26,088 nucleotides of DNA from CAZIUL01 sp964542475 (GTDB taxonomy: Bacteria > Planctomycetota > B15-G4 > CAYZWU01): assembly GCA_964542475.1 (NCBI GenBank), contig CAZIUL010000056.1, positions 1 to 26,088 of the forward strand, given 5' to 3'. The notes under the pieces were generated by a model. The model was not told where the DNA came from. It searched no databases and worked only from the letters and a program-made list of their open reading frames with translations. How positions within the stretch are numbered: position 1 is the first letter of the stretch; the number at the start of each line of letters is the position of its first letter. A program made the translations under genes and the position numbers. Below, one piece after another: positions 1 through 8,640 of the stretch.

Positions 1-1
1 T

Positions 2-2020
2 ATCGGATGCCGGATTCGGATCCTGGTCCTGTTCTGCCTGATAGGTGCGGCGGCAGGATGCGGCGACCCTCTCGAAAACAGGAGCAACGAACAGTACAAC
101 ATCCTGCTTGTCTCGATAGACACGCTGAGAGCGGACCATGTCGGGGCCTATGGGTACAACGATATCAGTACGCCGAACATAGACAGGCTCGCATCAGAGG
201 GCGTGCTTTTCGAGAAGGCGTACACCCCCTGCCCGATAACGCTGCCCGCCCATACATCGCTGATGACCGGCACCTATCCGGTCTTCCACGGCGTCCGGAA
301 CAACGGAATCGCACATGCCGGGGATTCTCTGACCACGATTGCAGAGGTGCTCGATGAGCGCGGCTACGACACATGCGCCGTGATCGGCGCAATTGTTCTG
401 GACTCGAGTTACGGTCTCGACCAGGGATTCGATGAATACGACGATGCCATACCGTACTCAACCGATGGACTGAATGCCCTTTTTTACCCCGAACGTAAAG
501 CAGAGGAGGTAACGCAGCAGTCCTTCGCCTTCCTGAACAGGAAAAAGAGTAAGAGCCCTTTTTTCCTTTGGGTGCACTATTTCGACCCACACAACATATA
601 CAGGCCTCCCGAGCCGTTTGCCGGGCAATACCCTGACAACCCCTACGACGGTGAGATCGCCTATGTGGACTCCGAGATAGGCTCTCTAATCGAGATGCTG
701 AAGATCACGGGCTATTACGAGGACACAATAATAGTGCTGACATCGGACCACGGCGAAGGCCTGAAAGAGCACGACGAATACACGCACGGCTTGCTCGTTT
801 ACGACTCGACTCTGCATGTGCCGCTTATTATCTCCAACCCGCGGCTGATAAAAAGCCCCATGGCCATCAAGGATCCGGTGTCGCTGATCGATGTCATGCC
901 CACATTGCTGGACATCCTCAACATCGACCGTAAAGAGGCTGCTTGTGCGGTGCAGGGGATCAGCCTTGTGCCTCTCATGTCCGGCAAAAGCGAAAAGCCC
1001 CGCGAGATGATCTACTTCGAGACTCTCCTCCCGTATTTCGACTACGACTGGGCGGGCCTTTGCGGGATCAGGACCGGAAACTGGAAGTTCATCCAGGCGC
1101 CGGGGATCGAGCTCTACGACACAGAGACCGACACAAATGAGATGAACAACCTTTACGAAGAAAACAAGGACGTTGCGGACAAGCTGCGAAAATCGCTGGA
1201 GCTCCTGGTCTCTCGACATGCAGCGGAAGTAAAGGACAACGGTAAGGCCCGGATCGATCCGGAAGACCGGATGAAGCTGTCCGAGCTGGGATACGCTTCC
1301 GGGGCTCAGCACGAAAAGATAGAAGGGAACCCTTTCGAGGGAACCGATCCCAAGCAGAAGACTCACATCGTATCACGCCTGTCAAGGGCCAACGAACTGT
1401 TCAAGCTCGGCAACTACTCCGGTTCGATGAAGCTGCTCCAGGAAGCCTATCAGGAAGACCCCCACAACCCAAACGTATTGAGCAATCTCGGGTCGCTGAA
1501 CGCTGACATGGGGCGGCTGTCCGAATCGGCGAGGTACTACGAAACGCTCTTGGAGCGTAAACCCGGCGATACAACGGTGCGCAACAGCCTTGGAATGATC
1601 TATACGCGCCAGGGCATGTATAAGAAAGCCGCTGAAACGTTCGAGAAAACCCTCGAGATCGATCCGGAACATGTCGACGCGATGTTCAACCTCGCCATCA
1701 TCTACAACAATAGAGGCGATTACGGCAAGGCGGAAGCCGGCCTGAAACGGGTGGTCGAGCTGCAGCCCAATTTCGTGAACGCATACAACAACCTCGGCTC
1801 TTTGTACGCGGATCAGGGCAAATACTTGATGGGGATCGAATGCTACCGGCAAGCCCTTTCCATCAAGCCCGATTTCGCCAAGGCCCATTACAACTGTGCA
1901 AAAACCTATTTCATGCTCAAGGAATACCGGAAAGCGGGACTCCACCTGAAACAGGCGCTGCACCTCGGCGCGGATGTGGATCCGGGGTTCGTTGAGGAGC
2001 TCGGTTCACGCATGAAGTGA
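2..2020 (+). CDS. Lipoprotein: sulfatase-fold hydrolase/transferase with C-terminal TPRs (5' end outside window)
   Basis: The frame is open from the first bases, so the start codon lies left of the window; 672 residues are visible. A hydrophobic stretch ends in AAGC (Cys20 of the visible part), a lipobox, so the protein is probably membrane-anchored outside the cytoplasm. An alkaline-phosphatase-superfamily (PF00884-like) domain follows: metal-site Asp in SIDTLRADH (about 38-46), nucleophile region PITLPAHTSLMTG (about 78-90) and metal ligands in TSDHGEG. Where true sulfatases have C-x-P-x-R this protein has T80-L-P-A-H, so a formylglycine-type sulfatase is unlikely. A Thr nucleophile, as in phosphoethanolamine or phosphoglycerol transferases, is possible. 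About six TPR units fill roughly 460-655. The substrate is unknown. It is convergent with the 112-aa gene. A GTG at 203 could look like a start, but the conserved metal site lies before it. Confidence 0.85.
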   Translation: MGCRIRILVLFCLIGAAAGCGDPLENRSNEQYNILLVSIDTLRADHVGAYGYNDISTPNIDRLASEGVLFEKAYTPCPITLPAHTSLMTGTYPVFHGVRNNGIAHAGDSLTTIAEVLDERGYDTCAVIGAIVLDSSYGLDQGFDEYDDAIPYSTDGLNALFYPERKAEEVTQQSFAFLNRKKSKSPFFLWVHYFDPHNIYRPPEPFAGQYPDNPYDGEIAYVDSEIGSLIEMLKITGYYEDTIIVLTSDHGEGLKEHDEYTHGLLVYDSTLHVPLIISNPRLIKSPMAIKDPVSLIDVMPTLLDILNIDRKEAACAVQGISLVPLMSGKSEKPREMIYFETLLPYFDYDWAGLCGIRTGNWKFIQAPGIELYDTETDTNEMNNLYEENKDVADKLRKSLELLVSRHAAEVKDNGKARIDPEDRMKLSELGYASGAQHEKIEGNPFEGTDPKQKTHIVSRLSRANELFKLGNYSGSMKLLQEAYQEDPHNPNVLSNLGSLNADMGRLSESARYYETLLERKPGDTTVRNSLGMIYTRQGMYKKAAETFEKTLEIDPEHVDAMFNLAIIYNNRGDYGKAEAGLKRVVELQPNFVNAYNNLGSLYADQGKYLMGIECYRQALSIKPDFAKAHYNCAKTYFMLKEYRKAGLHLKQALHLGADVDPGFVEELGSRMK

Positions 2021-2048
2021 GCGGGATCGGGCAATGTTTTCAGAGTTC

Positions 2049-2095
2049 GGTGTTCAGGGTTCAGGGAAGAGAAGAGGCGGCAACAGAGTGCCGCC
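2049..2095. terminator. GGTGTTCAGG box plus 7-bp perfect hairpin in convergent gap
   Basis: GGTGTTCAGG at 2049-2058 is followed by a stem GGCGGCA (2076-2082), loop acagag and TGCCGCC (2089-2095). It lies 28 bp after the sulfatase stop. There is no T-run, so a terminator role is inferred from its position between converging genes. The same box next to a perfect hairpin recurs at two other convergent gaps. Confidence 0.4.
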
Positions 2096-2212
2096 CTCCA
2101 ATAATCATTATGTGGCCGTTCCGAAATGGAGAGCGCCGCGCTGTTGGCACCGATGCCGAAAACATGCTTCATGGATCAATCCCGCCCAGAGGCGGTTATC
2201 GGCATCAGGATC

Positions 2213-2229
2213 GGGGACGGGCCCGCCCC
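2213..2229. terminator. GC-rich near-palindrome at 3' end of the 112-aa gene
   Basis: The 17-bp stretch GGGGACGGGCCCGCCCC is almost its own reverse complement. It abuts the stop codon of the minus-strand 112-aa gene (stop read from 2231 to 2229). It would fold in either transcript, but no T-run follows, so the terminator call is tentative. Confidence 0.3.
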
Positions 2230-2567
2230 TACTGTTCCGTCACCTCGTCCAGCAGCCGGACAAACGCCTCGCCCCGGAGTTCGAGCGCTCTTTGTATTTC
2301 ATCGTCGTCGAGGCCTCTCATGGCATCATCAGGATCTTCAGGCCCGACCCATCCCAGGCTCATCCTTTTGATCTTTTTCTCCTCCAGGACCACGGAAAAG
2401 ACCATCTTCTTGTCACCTTCGAACGGGGCGAGAAACTCCATCTCGTCGAAATCATCGAACTCGTCCGGAAGGTAGCGGGCATCGAGGCCGGCATCCTCAA
2501 GAACCTTCGTGGCGCCGAAACGCTCCCTTATCACGCTCGAACCGATGAACCTTTGAAACCTTTTCAT
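2229..2567 (-). CDS. Hypothetical protein, 112 aa, acidic
   Basis: I do not recognise the family. The start ATG at 2567 has GGGAGGG just upstream, although the spacing is only about 3-4 nt. The protein has no signal peptide or membrane segment, so it is probably cytoplasmic. It is rich in Asp and Glu (for example PDEFDDFDEMEF near residues 34-45 and a DDDE run near 87) and ends in a helix-like segment. It lies 57 bp downstream of the secreted DUF6263-like gene on the same strand and is probably co-transcribed. No function can be assigned. Confidence 0.65.
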   Translation of the reverse strand: MKRFQRFIGSSVIRERFGATKVLEDAGLDARYLPDEFDDFDEMEFLAPFEGDKKMVFSVVLEEKKIKRMSLGWVGPEDPDDAMRGLDDDEIQRALELRGEAFVRLLDEVTEQ

Positions 2568-2624
2568 GGGCCCTCCCTGCTCACCCGGCTGCGGGTACGC
2601 GTCCGAAAAACAGAAAAATCGAGG

Positions 2625-3602
2625 TTACCCCTCCTTTGAGGGCATGTCTTCCTTTTCCGCACCTTTCTTCACCAGTTCCATGACCGATTCGTTGACGCTG
2701 GATATCTCCATGCCGGGCATCTCCATGGTCATTTTCACCCTGGAGCTTTTTCGCCTGACCACCCCCCTCTCCATGTCAAAGTCCAAAGTGCTTTCGAACT
2801 TGCCGTCCTTGATCTTTATCATCTTCATCATGGCTGCCATGGGATCATCGGATGCGGCATCATCATCGGCTGGGATGGGCTTCATCTCGATCGTTCCGGC
2901 GGATTTCACCTTGGCATCAACACCGTCCGCCGAATCCAGCACGTTCTTCAGCTTTGTGACAAGCGTCAGGGAAGGAGGCATTTTCATTTCCGACTCTTCC
3001 TTCCATTCGAACCCGGTCTCAACAGGATCTTTCGGAAAACAGGGAAAAAGGCTTCCCATCTGCAGCTTCTTGGCTTCGTCAGTAAACTGACCCTCGAACA
3101 TTTTCCTGGACATCTCGGCCTGTGGCCCGCTGCCCATCGACTTTACCATCAAGTCCACAATCTGCTTGCCAATCTCGGAATACCCCTTGACCTCGATCAC
3201 TTCTCCCCTGGAGTTCAACTTGACTAAGAACTTTTTTCCGACAATGGCTCCGTAAAAGGCGGTTTTCGGATCAGCGTTCTCCTTGGCCCGGCTTGAATCA
3301 TAGTCGACCTTACCCGTCATGGGGTTTTCGGATTTTACCGTGACGCGCGTTGTTTTTACCTCGAATACGGCTGTATCCCCATCGACCTCGGTTGTTTTCA
3401 GCTCCCAGTATTTCACCTGCTCATTCATTGTCTTCATCCCCATCTGCTCGCCGGATGAGGCTTCGGTGACCTTGTAGCACAACACCTCTCCCTCACGGAA
3501 CTTCATCTCGAGCCGGACCTCATCCCCCAGGGCTGCTGCAGCAGGAAACACGAAAACGAGAGCAATCATGCACAACGGGCAGTGTTTTCTCAGGTCGAAC
3601 AT
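2625..3602 (-). CDS. Secreted DUF6263-like protein
   Basis: The frame can be opened at 3617 with TTG, but that codon is part of the ribosome-binding site. GGAGG lies 8 nt before ATG 3602, which gives MFDLRKHC and a 325-aa protein. It begins with a Sec-type signal peptide (hydrophobic stretch IALVFVFPAAAA, cleavage probably after ALG). The mature part is beta-rich. It opens with an 'R-EGE...YKVTE' segment, contains repeated two-sided hydrophobic strands, and has a Met/Lys-rich MAAMMKMIKIKDGK stretch. This resembles the secreted DUF6263 proteins of Planctomycetes and relatives, whose function is unknown; the family call is from memory. It is the first gene of a probable two-gene unit and is divergent from the 1202-aa gene. 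Confidence 0.75.
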   Translation of the reverse strand: MFDLRKHCPLCMIALVFVFPAAAALGDEVRLEMKFREGEVLCYKVTEASSGEQMGMKTMNEQVKYWELKTTEVDGDTAVFEVKTTRVTVKSENPMTGKVDYDSSRAKENADPKTAFYGAIVGKKFLVKLNSRGEVIEVKGYSEIGKQIVDLMVKSMGSGPQAEMSRKMFEGQFTDEAKKLQMGSLFPCFPKDPVETGFEWKEESEMKMPPSLTLVTKLKNVLDSADGVDAKVKSAGTIEMKPIPADDDAASDDPMAAMMKMIKIKDGKFESTLDFDMERGVVRRKSSRVKMTMEMPGMEISSVNESVMELVKKGAEKEDMPSKEG

Positions 3603-3687
3603 CGGTTTTTCCTCCAACGGAACGTTAAAAAGCGGGTTGATTTTTTGAACGAATACAAACGGGGCTGTTCTCCGAGGGCATTTCTGC

Positions 3688-3717
3688 TTGCCCGGATCCC
3701 AGGGTGCCGTTTATAAG
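3688..3717 (+). promoter_or_regulatory. Candidate sigma70 promoter for the 1202-aa gene
   Basis: TTGCCC (3688-3693) and TATAAG (3712-3717) are separated by 18 bp, about 70 bp before ATG 3789. The -10 matches consensus at 5 of 6 positions and the -35 at 4 of 6. The surrounding 186-bp gap is a divergent intergenic region and would also have to hold the promoter for the DUF6263-like gene. Confidence 0.4.
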
Positions 3718-3788
3718 TGTAAAATATCATCCGCAAGCTCCGGAAACAACAGCGTTGCTTTTTTTCAGCGGTAAAACAGGACATCTGA

Positions 3789-6700
3789 ATGATAGGCATT
3801 CTCGCATCTACAGCATCACCGGATCCTGACGGCCAGCACGGCGACAAGCTCGCCGCCTGGCTATCCTCGAACAGCATCTGCCGCTCTTGCCCGCCAACAC
3901 TGGGTTTCAACGAACTCGAAAAAGAAGAGCTCGACAGGTTTCGCGGGCTCTGGTGGCATCACACAGGGTTCCCTGAACTGCCGTCGGATGCGCTCGATCC
4001 CGGCGCGGTCGATGCGCTGAAAAAATACATCCACGGGGGCGGAAAGCTCTTCTTGAGCCGCACCGCGTCGGCTTACGTAGCGCCGCTCGGGGTGGGCAGA
4101 GCGCCTGATGTGCTCAGGGAAAGCCCGCCGCGTTTTTTCTTCCGCCCCGGAATGCACGTGGAAGACGCGGCGCACGCGCTTACAGCACGCCTGCCCGCGC
4201 GCCTGACAACCTACAATATCGCTTCCATGAAAAACTTCTTCGACCTGGGCTGGAGCACGAAAGAGCCGTGCAAAGGCAGGGTTCTCGGAACGAGGCTGAT
4301 GAACGGCGCCGTGTTCAGGCACGAGGCTGTTCTGCTGGAATGGGAAGCCGGGCGCGGGAGGGTGGCGGCGTTCTCCGGCATTGGTCTGAACATCCACTGT
4401 CGCGAGGACCAATCCAGGCCGGACCTTCTGAACCTCGCCGCTTCCATCGCAGCGTACCTGGACGCACGCTGCATCCTTTCCGTTAAAGAGGAAAAAGGCT
4501 CGGCAAGGCACCTTCTTTTCGAGGAGAGCTACGAGGCCGCGCTCCTCGGACGCACCGGCCTTGCCCTCGAAAGCACAGGGGCCGCGTCCGTTGATGTGGA
4601 GCTTTGCCGGTTCCGGTTCAACAACCCTTCAGCGCGCTTCATCATCAGGAAAGGCGACCGGGTGATCCGCGCGTACGAACCGATCGGCCTGGAAGAGCGC
4701 GCCGGATCACGCCTGGGAAACACGGTCGAAATCGACGTTCAAGGCATGGACCAAGGGCATCATACGCTATCCATATCGATCGAAGAAAAGGGGCGCACAG
4801 CGCACGAGGAATCGATCCCTCTGCTGTTAAAGGGCAAACCCTCCGACACGGACGCGAGCGGGAGCAGCCGGGGCGTGCAGACGCTGATGTGCGGCCCTGC
4901 CGTGATCGAGGTGGAAAACTCGACAGGCTGCGCAAAAGGGCTCTATCACCGGGAACACCCCTACCAGCTCAACTTTCTCGCCAACGAGACCAACTCGATC
5001 CTTGCTAACCGCGATCCCGCGCCCTGGTTCGGAACCGTGCTGGGCAGGTACAGGGAAAAACCCGGGCAGGCATGGCAGGCTTTCTCGAACCGGTCCGGAT
5101 CCATCCGCCCGGATGGATACGTCAACAGCACCATACGATATTCCGCCAAAAGCCCGGGCAGCCCCCTTTCGATCGCCTGGGAATACTCGAAACTCTCCAA
5201 TGGCCTGCAATGGCGCTTCAGCATAAAAAACGAGGGAGATAAACAGCTGGAGATCGGCTCCCTTTACATGCCAGCGAGCCTGAACACATATTTCGGCCTG
5301 CACGGAAGTCAACGCAGAACCTATTGCAAGCGGGTCATGATGCACAACCTTGTATGCAGGCGGGGTTCATACCTTTTCGCGGAACCGCTCAGCAGCAGGC
5401 CCCCGTTCCTTGTCATCCTGCCGCGGTTCGACGAGGGGTTCGAATGCATGTGGCACGACAGGGATGAACTGGCCGGGTGCCAGCCCGCCTGGGAAGGGCT
5501 TCTCAACGTTGGCATCCACACGCTGGCTGAAAAGGAGATCCTGGGCTTTGATGCGTGGTACAACGGGCACTCTTCGCTGATGCTTGCCGCGGGTACGGAA
5601 AAGAGCTTTGCCATGGACCTGCTCTTTGTGCGCAGCTACGACGAGATCAACAGCACACTAGTACAAGAGGGCATGCCCGCCCTGGAACCCCGACCTGCAA
5701 TGGTGGTACCAATGGACATGCCCGCCGCATTCGAGCTGAAGAGCCGCATCCCTTTTTGCATCGAAGCGCCGGCCGGCGTAACGCTGGATAAATCGAGGGG
5801 TGGCTGTGAAGAGGAGTCCGGGGGGACGGGCATGAGCAGCACGCACGGCATCCGCTTCGCCAACCCCGGAGAGCACACGCTGAAAGTCACAACCGGCCGA
5901 GGTGAATCACTCTACCACTTTCTGGCCATCCCGCCCATCGAGGACCTGATAAAGGCCAGGGGACGTTTCATCGCCACAAAGCAGAAGTACATCAACCCGG
6001 GCTCGGAGCGAAACCACGCGTTTCTGATGTGGGATGCCGAGGACAAAACACTGGTGACCGACCCTCCGTACGCTTTCCTCGCGGGCGGATCGGACGAGGC
6101 ATGCCTGGCGGATCCTGTTTTTCTATCCGCCAAACAGATCTTCTTCCCTGAAAAAGACGAAACCGAAGCCCTCGAAGAGTACATCGAGCATTTTCTGTTC
6201 GGCAAGGTTCAGGACAGGAACGATTTCGGTGTCAAGCGCTGGGTGTCCGAGCCCGGAACAACCAACCGCGCGGTGGAAGGGCATGACATAGGGTCGTGGA
6301 CCGACCGGAGCTTCAACTATCCCCACGTCTTCAACATCTACTATTCCATGTATGTGGCGGGAAAACGGTACGGCATGACACGAAAGCGCAGCGCGATCGA
6401 GTACATCGAGATGGCCGCGCGCACCGCTCTCGCCTTTTTCGAGTTCGGAAAGTGTCTCAACGGAGCAGAGGAGCTCGGAAACATCGGTGACCGCGCGCTA
6501 GAGCTCATTGTCGGTTCGCTCGAAAAAGAGGGACTCGATGCTCTGCACGCTCGGCTCACCTGCTCCATGGAACCGAAAACCAGGTACCTGACACAAAACA
6601 CCTATCCGTATGCATCCGAGTACACCTTTGACACCACGGGATACGAGGCGGTCTACTGGATCCGTAAAGCGGCCAAGGACACGGGCGGAGTCTCCTCTGT

Positions 6701-7397
6701 GCTGTCAACCATACTCGGCACCCGCGGAAAGCAGCCGTTCTGGTACCACTTCGGTGGTGATGTCCGCTGGGGCTGGGGAAACAGCAAGTTCATCTCCCCG
6801 GACGAAATCTGCTTCAACTACATGTGCGCCCTCAACGCCCGCGCGCTAATGGATGCCTTCATGCACCATTGCCCGGATCACTGGTTTTTGAGGCTTGCCT
6901 TTGCCGGGAGCGTGGCTCCGTGGGCGCTTGTAAAGCGTGATGGATGCACGCATGACTTCTGCGGGTGGGAGCCTGGAAGAGTGCGTTTCGATCCATGGTC
7001 CTCCGAGATGGGCATCGGTATCGCGGCTTCCCTGTTCACTCTTGCCAGCGTTGTTTTGCTCGACCGAGGGCAATCGCCGGTTGTTTTCGGCTGCTCTGCA
7101 AAAGAAAAGGCCGGAAAGCTCCTCGTCACACCAGCGGACGGAGTCCGCAGGCGCCTGGTCGTGCGTTTCGCGGACGGGCAGGGTCTTCGCGCCTCCGTGG
7201 ACACTGCAGCCATCGTCAACGCCCTCGTTCCGCTCGAAAGCGGCGGCATAACCCTTTGCCTCGAAGCTGTGGCCCGCAACACCGCGTCCTGTACAGTGCG
7301 TCTCGAAAAGCTTTGGGCGGGACACGGCGATAACACGCCGGTCTCAAGAAAGATCTCTCTCACAGAGGGAAGGGCAGTGGTCACGGTGGAATGTTGA
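3789..7397 (+). CDS. 1202-aa multidomain protein: glutamine-amidotransferase-like N-terminus, alpha/alpha-toroid (glycosidase-like) C-terminus
   Basis: ATG 3789 is preceded by AGGA at 7 nt. There is no signal peptide, which is odd if it acts on an extracellular polymer. Residues about 1-230 look like an alpha/beta domain of the class I amidotransferase/ThuA type (LWWHHT, then KKYIHGGGKLFLS near 78-91), without an evident catalytic triad. The middle (about 370-640) is beta-rich with many Trp and Tyr residues. From about 840 to 1100 there are repeated amphipathic helices with aromatic motifs such as FNYPHVFNIYYSMY and FGGDVRWGWGNSK, suggesting a six-hairpin alpha/alpha toroid. A small beta domain ends the protein. 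The arrangement recalls large DUF5695-type putative glycoside hydrolases, but I cannot confirm that. A carbohydrate role is inference. Confidence 0.7.
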   Translation: MIGILASTASPDPDGQHGDKLAAWLSSNSICRSCPPTLGFNELEKEELDRFRGLWWHHTGFPELPSDALDPGAVDALKKYIHGGGKLFLSRTASAYVAPLGVGRAPDVLRESPPRFFFRPGMHVEDAAHALTARLPARLTTYNIASMKNFFDLGWSTKEPCKGRVLGTRLMNGAVFRHEAVLLEWEAGRGRVAAFSGIGLNIHCREDQSRPDLLNLAASIAAYLDARCILSVKEEKGSARHLLFEESYEAALLGRTGLALESTGAASVDVELCRFRFNNPSARFIIRKGDRVIRAYEPIGLEERAGSRLGNTVEIDVQGMDQGHHTLSISIEEKGRTAHEESIPLLLKGKPSDTDASGSSRGVQTLMCGPAVIEVENSTGCAKGLYHREHPYQLNFLANETNSILANRDPAPWFGTVLGRYREKPGQAWQAFSNRSGSIRPDGYVNSTIRYSAKSPGSPLSIAWEYSKLSNGLQWRFSIKNEGDKQLEIGSLYMPASLNTYFGLHGSQRRTYCKRVMMHNLVCRRGSYLFAEPLSSRPPFLVILPRFDEGFECMWHDRDELAGCQPAWEGLLNVGIHTLAEKEILGFDAWYNGHSSLMLAAGTEKSFAMDLLFVRSYDEINSTLVQEGMPALEPRPAMVVPMDMPAAFELKSRIPFCIEAPAGVTLDKSRGGCEEESGGTGMSSTHGIRFANPGEHTLKVTTGRGESLYHFLAIPPIEDLIKARGRFIATKQKYINPGSERNHAFLMWDAEDKTLVTDPPYAFLAGGSDEACLADPVFLSAKQIFFPEKDETEALEEYIEHFLFGKVQDRNDFGVKRWVSEPGTTNRAVEGHDIGSWTDRSFNYPHVFNIYYSMYVAGKRYGMTRKRSAIEYIEMAARTALAFFEFGKCLNGAEELGNIGDRALELIVGSLEKEGLDALHARLTCSMEPKTRYLTQNTYPYASEYTFDTTGYEAVYWIRKAAKDTGGVSSVLSTILGTRGKQPFWYHFGGDVRWGWGNSKFISPDEICFNYMCALNARALMDAFMHHCPDHWFLRLAFAGSVAPWALVKRDGCTHDFCGWEPGRVRFDPWSSEMGIGIAASLFTLASVVLLDRGQSPVVFGCSAKEKAGKLLVTPADGVRRRLVVRFADGQGLRASVDTAAIVNALVPLESGGITLCLEAVARNTASCTVRLEKLWAGHGDNTPVSRKISLTEGRAVVTVEC

Positions 7398-7520
7398 GCC
7401 CGAGGATGCTGGTAATCTTCCTAAAGCCTCCTCTTGTGAATCCGAATCACTTTCGTATTATTTACCCAGCGGCCGCCAAACGTCGGCGTTTGCAGCAGGC
7501 TGTTCTTCAGGAAAAAAACA

Positions 7521-8537
7521 TTGTTGTTATCATCCAGCAATACAGATGTGGTCAGACAGGCCAGGATACTCTTCGGCCTTGTCCTTTTCCTGGTTCTCGT
7601 AGGCATCCTTGGGTTCGTTTTCATCGAGGGGTGGCCTCTCCTCGATGCTTTTTACATGACTGTCATCACCATCACCACTGTGGGTTATGGCGAGGTTCAA
7701 GCCCTTTCCCAGGCCGGGCAGCTGTTTACGACGATGCTCATCATCGGTGGAGTGACCTTGTGGGCGTACGGGTTGAGCTCACTTGTGCGCCTGTTCGCGG
7801 AAGGCGACCTCAGGCAGTTCTTCAGCCAACGGAGGGTGGAAAAAATGATCGGCTCCACAAAGAACCATTTTATCGTTTGCGGATTCGGACGGATTGGATC
7901 TCTTGTCTGCCAGCAGCTCGCTGAAGAAAAGATCCCGTTCGTGGCAGTGGACAAAAAAACCTCCCACTTCGACAAGATCGATAAAACGAAGTTTCTGTAC
8001 ATCGCGGGGGATGGCACCCAGGAGAAGGTCCTTCTCGATGCCGGGATTAAAAGAGCCAGATGCCTTATCTCCTACCTCGGCTCTGACGCTGGAAACGTCT
8101 ACACGGTTCTCACAGCCCGCCATCTCAACCCCGATATTTATATAGTGTGCAGAAGCGAGGACGAGGAGGCCGAGGACAAGATCTTGAAAGCCGGTGCAAA
8201 CAAGGTCATCTCCCCGTACCAAATCGGTGGGAGGACCCTGGCCAGCGCCGGTATGCACCCAAATATGCGCGACTTCATCGAACTCTTGACCTCAAAAAAC
8301 GAGCTGGCGCTTACAATCGAAGAGGTGCCTGTACCCATGGGATCGTCCATTGTCGGCCAGACTCTCATGGAATCGAAAATCAGGGAACGGTTCGGCGCAA
8401 TCGTTGTCGCCTGCCGAACTGTAAACAACGAAACGGTCTTCAACCCGTCAGCGAGCTATGTCGTCAAAGGCGGCGACGTTTTCATAGCCCTTGGAAAGCC
8501 GGAATGTTTCCTCGAGCTGCACCGCGACATCGGATGA
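7521..8537 (+). CDS. Two-TM potassium channel with TrkA-N/TrkA-C (RCK) regulatory domain
   Basis: This is an inner-membrane K+ channel of the Kch/MthK type. TM1 spans about residues 17-33, the pore helix and selectivity filter TTVGYGE are at 52-58, and TM2 spans about 66-84. A cytoplasmic Rossmann-type TrkA-N domain follows (GFGRIGS from 121, with an acidic residue at the end of the next strand), then a TrkA-C domain (about 260-337). The length of 338 aa is usual. No ATG exists in the frame: the upstream in-frame stop is at 7437, and TTG 7521 has AGGA at 8 nt, so TTG is chosen. GTG 7548 is an alternative that still keeps TM1. It heads a tight run of genes, with the 27-codon ORF starting 19 bp after its stop. 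Confidence 0.9.
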   Translation: MLLSSSNTDVVRQARILFGLVLFLVLVGILGFVFIEGWPLLDAFYMTVITITTVGYGEVQALSQAGQLFTTMLIIGGVTLWAYGLSSLVRLFAEGDLRQFFSQRRVEKMIGSTKNHFIVCGFGRIGSLVCQQLAEEKIPFVAVDKKTSHFDKIDKTKFLYIAGDGTQEKVLLDAGIKRARCLISYLGSDAGNVYTVLTARHLNPDIYIVCRSEDEEAEDKILKAGANKVISPYQIGGRTLASAGMHPNMRDFIELLTSKNELALTIEEVPVPMGSSIVGQTLMESKIRERFGAIVVACRTVNNETVFNPSASYVVKGGDVFIALGKPECFLELHRDIG

Positions 8538-8556
8538 TCAAGAACGGAGGACAGCG

Positions 8557-8640
8557 ATGAAGTATCGCGCTGATAACACGGCCGGCGAGGTTGCTGAGCC
8601 TCCGGGCAAGGTACCCCTGAAGATCGGTGTGAACAAATGA
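8557..8640 (+). CDS. 27-codon ORF, translationally coupled leader or microprotein
   Basis: ATG 8557 has a strong Shine-Dalgarno, GGAGG at 8546-8550, with a 6-nt spacer. The frame runs 27 codons and ends at TGA 8638-8640, which overlaps the ATG (8637-8639) of the SUMF1 gene as ATGA. The downstream gene has no good ribosome-binding site of its own, so it is probably translated by coupling through this ORF. The peptide starts MKYRADNTAGEVAEPP and ends KIGVNK. It is hydrophilic, with no membrane segment and no recognised family. It could be a functional microprotein or simply a ribosome-loading leader. Confidence 0.55.
   Translation: MKYRADNTAGEVAEPPGKVPLKIGVNK

Noticed and set aside
203..2020. 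GTG at 203 as the start of the sulfatase-like gene
   Set aside because: The same frame upstream encodes a lipobox and the first metal-binding Asp, so the gene begins left of the window.
7480..7491. Near-palindrome AACGTCGGCGTT before the potassium channel gene
   Set aside because: It is short and imperfect and not repeated elsewhere; I see no reason to call it an operator.
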